Assembly: GCA_002329205.1 (NCBI GenBank)
Contig: DCTC01000001.1
Coordinates: forward strand, 86,042 to 150,041
Length of the DNA stretch: 64,000 nt
Source of the DNA: Candidatus Roizmanbacteria bacterium UBA1450
GTDB lineage: Bacteria > Patescibacteriota > Microgenomatia > UBA1406 > GWC2-37-13
Direction: 5' to 3'
The notes beneath the pieces were generated by a model. It was not told the origin of the DNA, ran no database searches, and worked only from the letters and a program-made list of their open reading frames with translations. Within the stretch, counting starts at the first letter, position 1; every line of letters begins with the position of its first letter. This document shows positions 59,584 through 64,000 of this stretch, one piece after another. The translations under genes were made by a program, and so were the position numbers.

Positions 59584-61704
59584 ATGAAGCAACGGCGGAT
59601 GTATATATTATTTTCGACCATATTTTTTATTCTGGGAGTAATATTCTTCTCTCTTGCTATCCGTCAATATCAGGTCACCACAAGTACACAAGCTGCAGAA
59701 TCCCTCGATGTAACTATCTCCAACGATACCTATGGTGCCGTAAATCAAACGCTCGGATTTATTCTTCCTGATATAACCGATACTGCATTGGTAAATGAAA
59801 TTGACTCAAAATTCAAAGTTGCCAATGCTTCCACCGGTACACGGAATATATACATAAAGCTAATAAATCCGACTGCAACCACAATTCAACATTCCAATTT
59901 TCAAAAACTTGAAGACAGTCATTTCCGGTGGTATTTTTCATTCTCAAGTATGGACAATGCCGAGGCAGCACTTGCTGCCTACTACGGAACTTATCAGAAT
60001 GAGACCGTTCTAGAAATAACCAATTATGATCAGGTAGATAAAAATCGTGTCGCTCAGATCCATGCCAATTATCCCAAAGTAAAATTTCACGCAGCAGAAT
60101 TTACATTCTGGCCGCGAGAAACCGTCAAAGAACTGCTTGAACAGATGCAACCTCCTCAGATAAATGCAGTCAGTATCAAGACCATTGTCGATGATCCAAG
60201 TGAAAGTGTCAAGGATGATGTTCTTTTGATGTTTGATACGTTTTGGGATGCATCACGGGATGTCGGCGGCAATTCGGGTATCGAAATCAATTATCCGCCA
60301 AATACTCAACTTGCGCTTTCTGATATCCGTACCAATCAGAACGGTGATGCGATGGCAGAGCAGGCGCGCAGATTGGGTATCGTAACTTCTGCAATCGTAT
60401 CAGCCCTTCCCTCACAAGGATCAGATAAAGCACCGATTCGTTTTATCATTGCGGGAGACATCAAAAAAATGTCAGCGTTGGAACAAAATACACTTCTCGG
60501 ATACGCACACTTTATTCAACAACAACCGGAAGTATTGTGGCCTGAGGCAACTTCAGCAAACGGATCAGTCATGAGAGGAGTAGAGCCAATTGTAGGAACC
60601 TTTGCGAAAAAGGGGACTGAGTATTACGGGTTGTTTACCAATACCATTGATGAACCTATAGAGATAAAATTGAATAAAGATTTGAGTCTCGGGACGTATA
60701 AGACTTTTTCAGATCAGCGGGGTGCAGGTGATTTACTAAATGATAACAATACTATTCTGCTGAATGGATATGAAACGGTATATGTATTTGCTTCGACTAC
60801 ATGGCCAGGATTATTGCAAGCTGGTGATGTTCCGACACCAACGACTCCAGCGGGGGGAGCAACGCCGTTCCCGACCTTGCCGGATATCCCTCAAACAGCA
60901 GGGCAGTTGATTTGTGACGCGGGTGTTGACGCTTACAATTCAGATACCATACAGATTACAAATAATTCAGATAAAAAAATTGATGAAATAAATGCAGTTG
61001 TTTTCCGATGCACCTATATTCCTGATAAGATTCGAAAAGGATTTTACAAGTGCGAAACTTGCACTGATTCTGACGAAGTAAATAATCCTGATTGTCAGGT
61101 AGGCACTTTTGATCCGGATGCTTCTCAAGACTTTTCACTGGAACCCGGAGAAACAAAAACTATCTCTGTTCCTGCAAATCCTTGTGAAATAATACAGCTT
61201 GATGTGGCAAACAATGAGCCTCATGTAGATGATAGCCCGTATGAGTGCTTCAATCCGCGATCACAATATACAAACCCTGCACCTCCGGCCAGGTGGCAGG
61301 GAGGGATCGCTTTCGCAATCTCAGAAAACAGCGAAGGGTATGATCCTGCTACACAAACCTGTCCGCAGCCACCCACCGCTACGCCGACTCCCACTGTACC
61401 CCAAGACACTCCAACAGTGACCCCTACTGCCAATCCCAGTGATTCGCCGACTCCGACACCCTCACCTTCGGATACACCGACACCGTCTCCGACTAATTCG
61501 CCGACTCCTTCTCCCACCAAGACACCGACACCGTCTCCGACACCAACACCAATCCCGCCCACACCGACGTTTACACCAGTCCCGCCACCACCCACGGCGA
61601 CACCCGTACAGAATCTGACCGTCAACGAGCAGGCACCGGGTATGAACCCAGTATTTGCAATCCTCATACCGTTTGCTCTGGTACTTCTCGGACTGGCGCT
61701 ATAA
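59584..61704 (+). CDS. Pro/Thr-rich surface protein 3 with PGMNP C-terminal anchor
   Basis: The 706-aa protein starts like protein 1 (FILGVIFFSLAIRQYQVTT) and ends LTVNEQAPGMNPVFAILIPF plus ALVLLGLAL. Its ectodomain has two parts. Residues about 40-400 contain segments such as VKFHAAEFTFWPRETVKELLEQM and GIEINYPPNTQLAL, somewhat like a TIM-barrel glycosidase, without clear catalytic residues. A beta domain (about 435-590) with several Cys follows. The stalk of TPTPS repeats spans about 598-675. A TAGACT 6 nt before the ATG might be its -10 box. Confidence 0.76.
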   Translation: MKQRRMYILFSTIFFILGVIFFSLAIRQYQVTTSTQAAESLDVTISNDTYGAVNQTLGFILPDITDTALVNEIDSKFKVANASTGTRNIYIKLINPTATTIQHSNFQKLEDSHFRWYFSFSSMDNAEAALAAYYGTYQNETVLEITNYDQVDKNRVAQIHANYPKVKFHAAEFTFWPRETVKELLEQMQPPQINAVSIKTIVDDPSESVKDDVLLMFDTFWDASRDVGGNSGIEINYPPNTQLALSDIRTNQNGDAMAEQARRLGIVTSAIVSALPSQGSDKAPIRFIIAGDIKKMSALEQNTLLGYAHFIQQQPEVLWPEATSANGSVMRGVEPIVGTFAKKGTEYYGLFTNTIDEPIEIKLNKDLSLGTYKTFSDQRGAGDLLNDNNTILLNGYETVYVFASTTWPGLLQAGDVPTPTTPAGGATPFPTLPDIPQTAGQLICDAGVDAYNSDTIQITNNSDKKIDEINAVVFRCTYIPDKIRKGFYKCETCTDSDEVNNPDCQVGTFDPDASQDFSLEPGETKTISVPANPCEIIQLDVANNEPHVDDSPYECFNPRSQYTNPAPPARWQGGIAFAISENSEGYDPATQTCPQPPTATPTPTVPQDTPTVTPTANPSDSPTPTPSPSDTPTPSPTNSPTPSPTKTPTPSPTPTPIPPTPTFTPVPPPPTATPVQNLTVNEQAPGMNPVFAILIPFALVLLGLAL

Positions 61705-61866
61705 TGCTTAAGAGAGAATTGTTGCTTGTAGAACGGAATAAAAATGCTTTATATTGCTGAGCGGAGTAATCGACATTTATGAGAGAGTGCTGTTTGAACA
61801 AAGTGACAAGTATGCGAGTTAACCATGAATAAATTTTCGGTTACGTGAGAAGCAGAACAAATACTA
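61705..61866. other. intergenic region, nothing clear
   Basis: This is the space between two convergent genes. I see no ORF, tRNA, or strong terminator here. Confidence 0.5.
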
Positions 61867-63600
61867 TTACTTTTCGTTAAACAGCTTCATAAATGCCTCT
61901 TTCGGCACTTCTACTTTACCGATCATTTTCATCTTTTTCTTTCCCTCTTTCTGTTTTTCAAGAAGTTTTTTCTTCCGTCCCACATCACCGGCACCGACTG
62001 TTTTACTATTTTTCGTCAGCACGTCTTTTCGGAATGCGGATAATCGCTCAGAGGCAATAATGCGTCCTTTATACTGCGCCTGAATTTTCACCTCATACTG
62101 TTGTCGGGGAATAAGCTCACGAAGCCGTTTTGTCAAAAACTGTGCATGCTCCATGGCACGATCTTTCACTACAATCTCAGAGAATTCTTCAATCTCATCG
62201 CCATTCAATAAGAGCGATAGTTTATCGGCATCAACAATTTCATACCGAAGCAACTCCCAATCAAAGGACGCATAGCCGGAAGTCACTGATTTCAGACTGT
62301 CAAAGAAGCCTGAGATCATTTCAGACAGAGGCATTTCATATTCCATGGTCACTTGATTTTTGTTATCCATCGTAAGAAATGTTGCGCGATGATCTTCGCA
62401 AAGCTGCATGACATTGCCGACATATTCCTGCGGAGAAATTATCATTATACGAACTATCGGTTCTTTATATTCTTCACCCTCTTTTTGATAATCGACCTGA
62501 GGAGGAGTAAGAACGAGGCTCAGATTGTATTCACGCTCAAGTCGTTCACGCACAACATCTGCATGAAGCAGCCCCAAGAATCCGACACGGAATCCCGCAC
62601 CCAAAGCCTGACTATAAATAGCGCTGTATTCAAGTGCTGAATCCGTTAAATAAATCTTATCAAGAGCTTTTTTTAAATTCTCATAATCTGCCGGATCAGT
62701 CGGGAAGAGTGATGCAAAAACCATCGGATGAACGGTACGATAACCGGGCAGAGCTTTATCATATGTCTGTGCAACAATCGTATCACCCACACGAACATTA
62801 TGGATATTTTTCAGGTTTGTGACAATGTATCCGATCTCTCCTGCTTTCAATTCCTGAGTTTCGAGGAGCTCCGGCGTAAACATACCGACTTCAGGTGATT
62901 CAAATTTCACATCACCAATCGCAAGTTTCATGAGATTATGTGACCGGGCTGTGCCGTTGAAAACACGAACGAAAGCGATAACACCTTTGTGCTGATCAAA
63001 ATATGAATCAAAAATCAGAGCTTCAAGCGGAGCGTTGCTGTCATATGACTCAGGTTCCGGAATTTCATTTACAATCGTATTCAATATCTTTTCTACATTT
63101 TCACCCGTTTTGGCAGAAATCGGAATAATGTCTTGTTCCGGTACACCCAAGAAGTCCATGAGCTGCATTTTCGTTTTTTCAACTTCGGCATTGGGCATAT
63201 CAATCTTATTAATAACCGGAATTATCGTCAGATTTTTTTCCAAAGCTTTGTATGTATTTGCTATCGTCTGAGCCTGGATTCCCTGTGTTGCATCCACAAG
63301 AAGAATTGCACCCTCGACACAGGCGAGGGTTCGATCCACTTCATATGAAAAGTCAACATGACCGGGAGTATCAATAAGATTAAGTATGATTTCCTGACCG
63401 TCGGCTGTATACTTCATCCGGACCGGTGCGAGCTTGATCGTGATACCACGTTCACGGGAAATTGGATTGCGGTCAAGCATCTGTTCCTCATGTCGATTCC
63501 TGTCTACCGTACCGGTCATTTCCATCAGACGGTCTGCAAGTGTTGACTTGCCGTGATCAATATGGGCGATAATTGCGAAGTTTCTGATTGAAGGTGACAT
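61867..63600 (-). CDS. lepA: elongation factor 4 (LepA)
   Basis: The 577-aa translational GTPase has G1 AHIDHGKST (about 12-20), G2 RERGITI, G3 DTPGHVDF, and G4 NKID, then the EF-G-like domains and the LepA-specific C-terminus with [30 protein letters not shown]. It back-translocates or assists in biogenesis of ribosomes under stress. On the minus strand TATAAT ends 8 nt before the ATG, so the mRNA is probably leaderless. Length is slightly below the usual 595-600. Confidence 0.96.
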   Translation of the reverse strand: [577 protein letters not shown]

Positions 63601-63617
63601 AGGAGATTATTATAACA

Positions 63618-64000
63618 TTAACGGTCTCGTCGTTCTTTGCGTTTCATGATGCTTCCGAGCCAAAGCTCTGACATACCTTTTGTAGACAAAAGCCATCCGA
63701 TATTAATATTTAATTTACCTTCTTTATCAAAATGATAGGTGATAGCTGTACCGGGAACCCCAGGAATATTATACCCGTCGTTCAGTTTCGGAGAGCCGGG
63801 CGGCAAACCTTCATTGTCGTATAATTGTGATGACTGGATCAAAGTCAGAAGACCGATAAAATCCTCAAACGTCCCGTTTCCTTCAGCAAGCATTGCTTTT
63901 GCTTCAACTATTGCTTCACTATTCCTTTTTTTGCGACGCCAATAACTGGCAAGCTTTTTATCAATCCGATGAAGATGTGCTTCTCTCAAAGGATTTTCCC
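63618..64000 (-). CDS. unknown protein, 5' end beyond the window
   Basis: The frame remains open to the window edge, so only about the last 127 residues are seen. They include a basic helix (HRIDKKLASYWRRKKRN), a Pro/Gly-rich part (NEGLPPGSPKLNDGYNIPGVPGTA) and a basic C-terminus (MKRKERRDR). It is not recognised. It is upstream of lepA on the same strand (17 bp), but lepA has its own -10 box. Confidence 0.6.
   Translation of the reverse strand, partial: ENPLREAHLHRIDKKLASYWRRKKRNSEAIVEAKAMLAEGNGTFEDFIGLLTLIQSSQLYDNEGLPPGSPKLNDGYNIPGVPGTAITYHFDKEGKLNINIGWLLSTKGMSELWLGSIMKRKERRDR

Overview
The window looks like a chromosome segment of a Candidate Phyla Radiation (Patescibacteria) bacterium, most likely a Microgenomates-type lineage. 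This rests on gene content and not on any database search. The 16S rRNA is divergent. Informational proteins are shortened: EF-Ts of 151 aa, ProRS of 418 aa, and a class-I release factor of 235 aa without domain 1. An rpsF-ssb-rpsR cluster lacks rplI, and rpsB-tsf-frr lacks pyrH. Energy metabolism shows an ADP-forming acyl-CoA synthetase. TAA, TAG and TGA all act as stops, so the code is standard. Many genes carry a -10 hexamer ending only 6-9 nt before the start codon, which implies leaderless mRNAs.

Layout. 1-478 is the 3' end of 16S rRNA; no 23S or 5S follows. 480-4062 holds a structured spacer, an M23 peptidase, a TIM-barrel glycosidase-like protein and two divergent SAM hydrolase-family (DUF62) genes. 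4063-8860 is accessory: a broken tRNA, a GIY-YIG nuclease, tRNA-Ile, tRNA-Val, orphan membrane proteins and a membrane-anchored Clp-like AAA+ ATPase. 8949-22021 is mostly housekeeping: DUF1189, HAD, tmk, galU, rpsB-tsf-frr, rseP, a CMP-kinase-like protein, proS, rpsU, ybeY, dnaX, ybaB and prs. Three copies of a ~90-bp repeat sit between the last four genes.

22008-24781 (minus strand) holds what I consider the most interesting locus. Two adjacent genes look like separate hydrolase (HD) and synthetase halves of a RelA/SpoT enzyme. Between them lie a consensus promoter, a 23-codon leader ORF using 16 different amino acids, a perfect 11-bp antiterminator stem and a mutually exclusive intrinsic terminator just before the synthetase-like gene. 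This is the architecture of an amino-acid-starvation attenuator controlling an alarmone synthetase.

24873-45889 is again mainly housekeeping and cell envelope: recR, RNase J, a DUF59 protein, tRNA-Pro, a frameshifted CaCA exchanger, an alpha/beta hydrolase, cysS, a Mur-ligase-like protein, an ADP-forming acyl-CoA synthetase, a SIMPL protein, a GT39-like transferase, rpsF-ssb-rpsR, CtpA and HtrA proteases, hisS, a short prfA and rpmE. 45890-52793 is rplJ-rplL and gyrB-ppa-RDD-gyrA, with palindromic repeats and a 110-bp MITE-like element. 53030-54056 holds two orphan paralogous cassettes, each with a matching promoter, 5'-terminal RNA hairpin and GC-rich 3' hairpin. 54089-64000 is folD, miaA, three Pro/Thr-rich surface proteins sharing a new-looking C-terminal anchor motif, lepA and a partial unknown gene.
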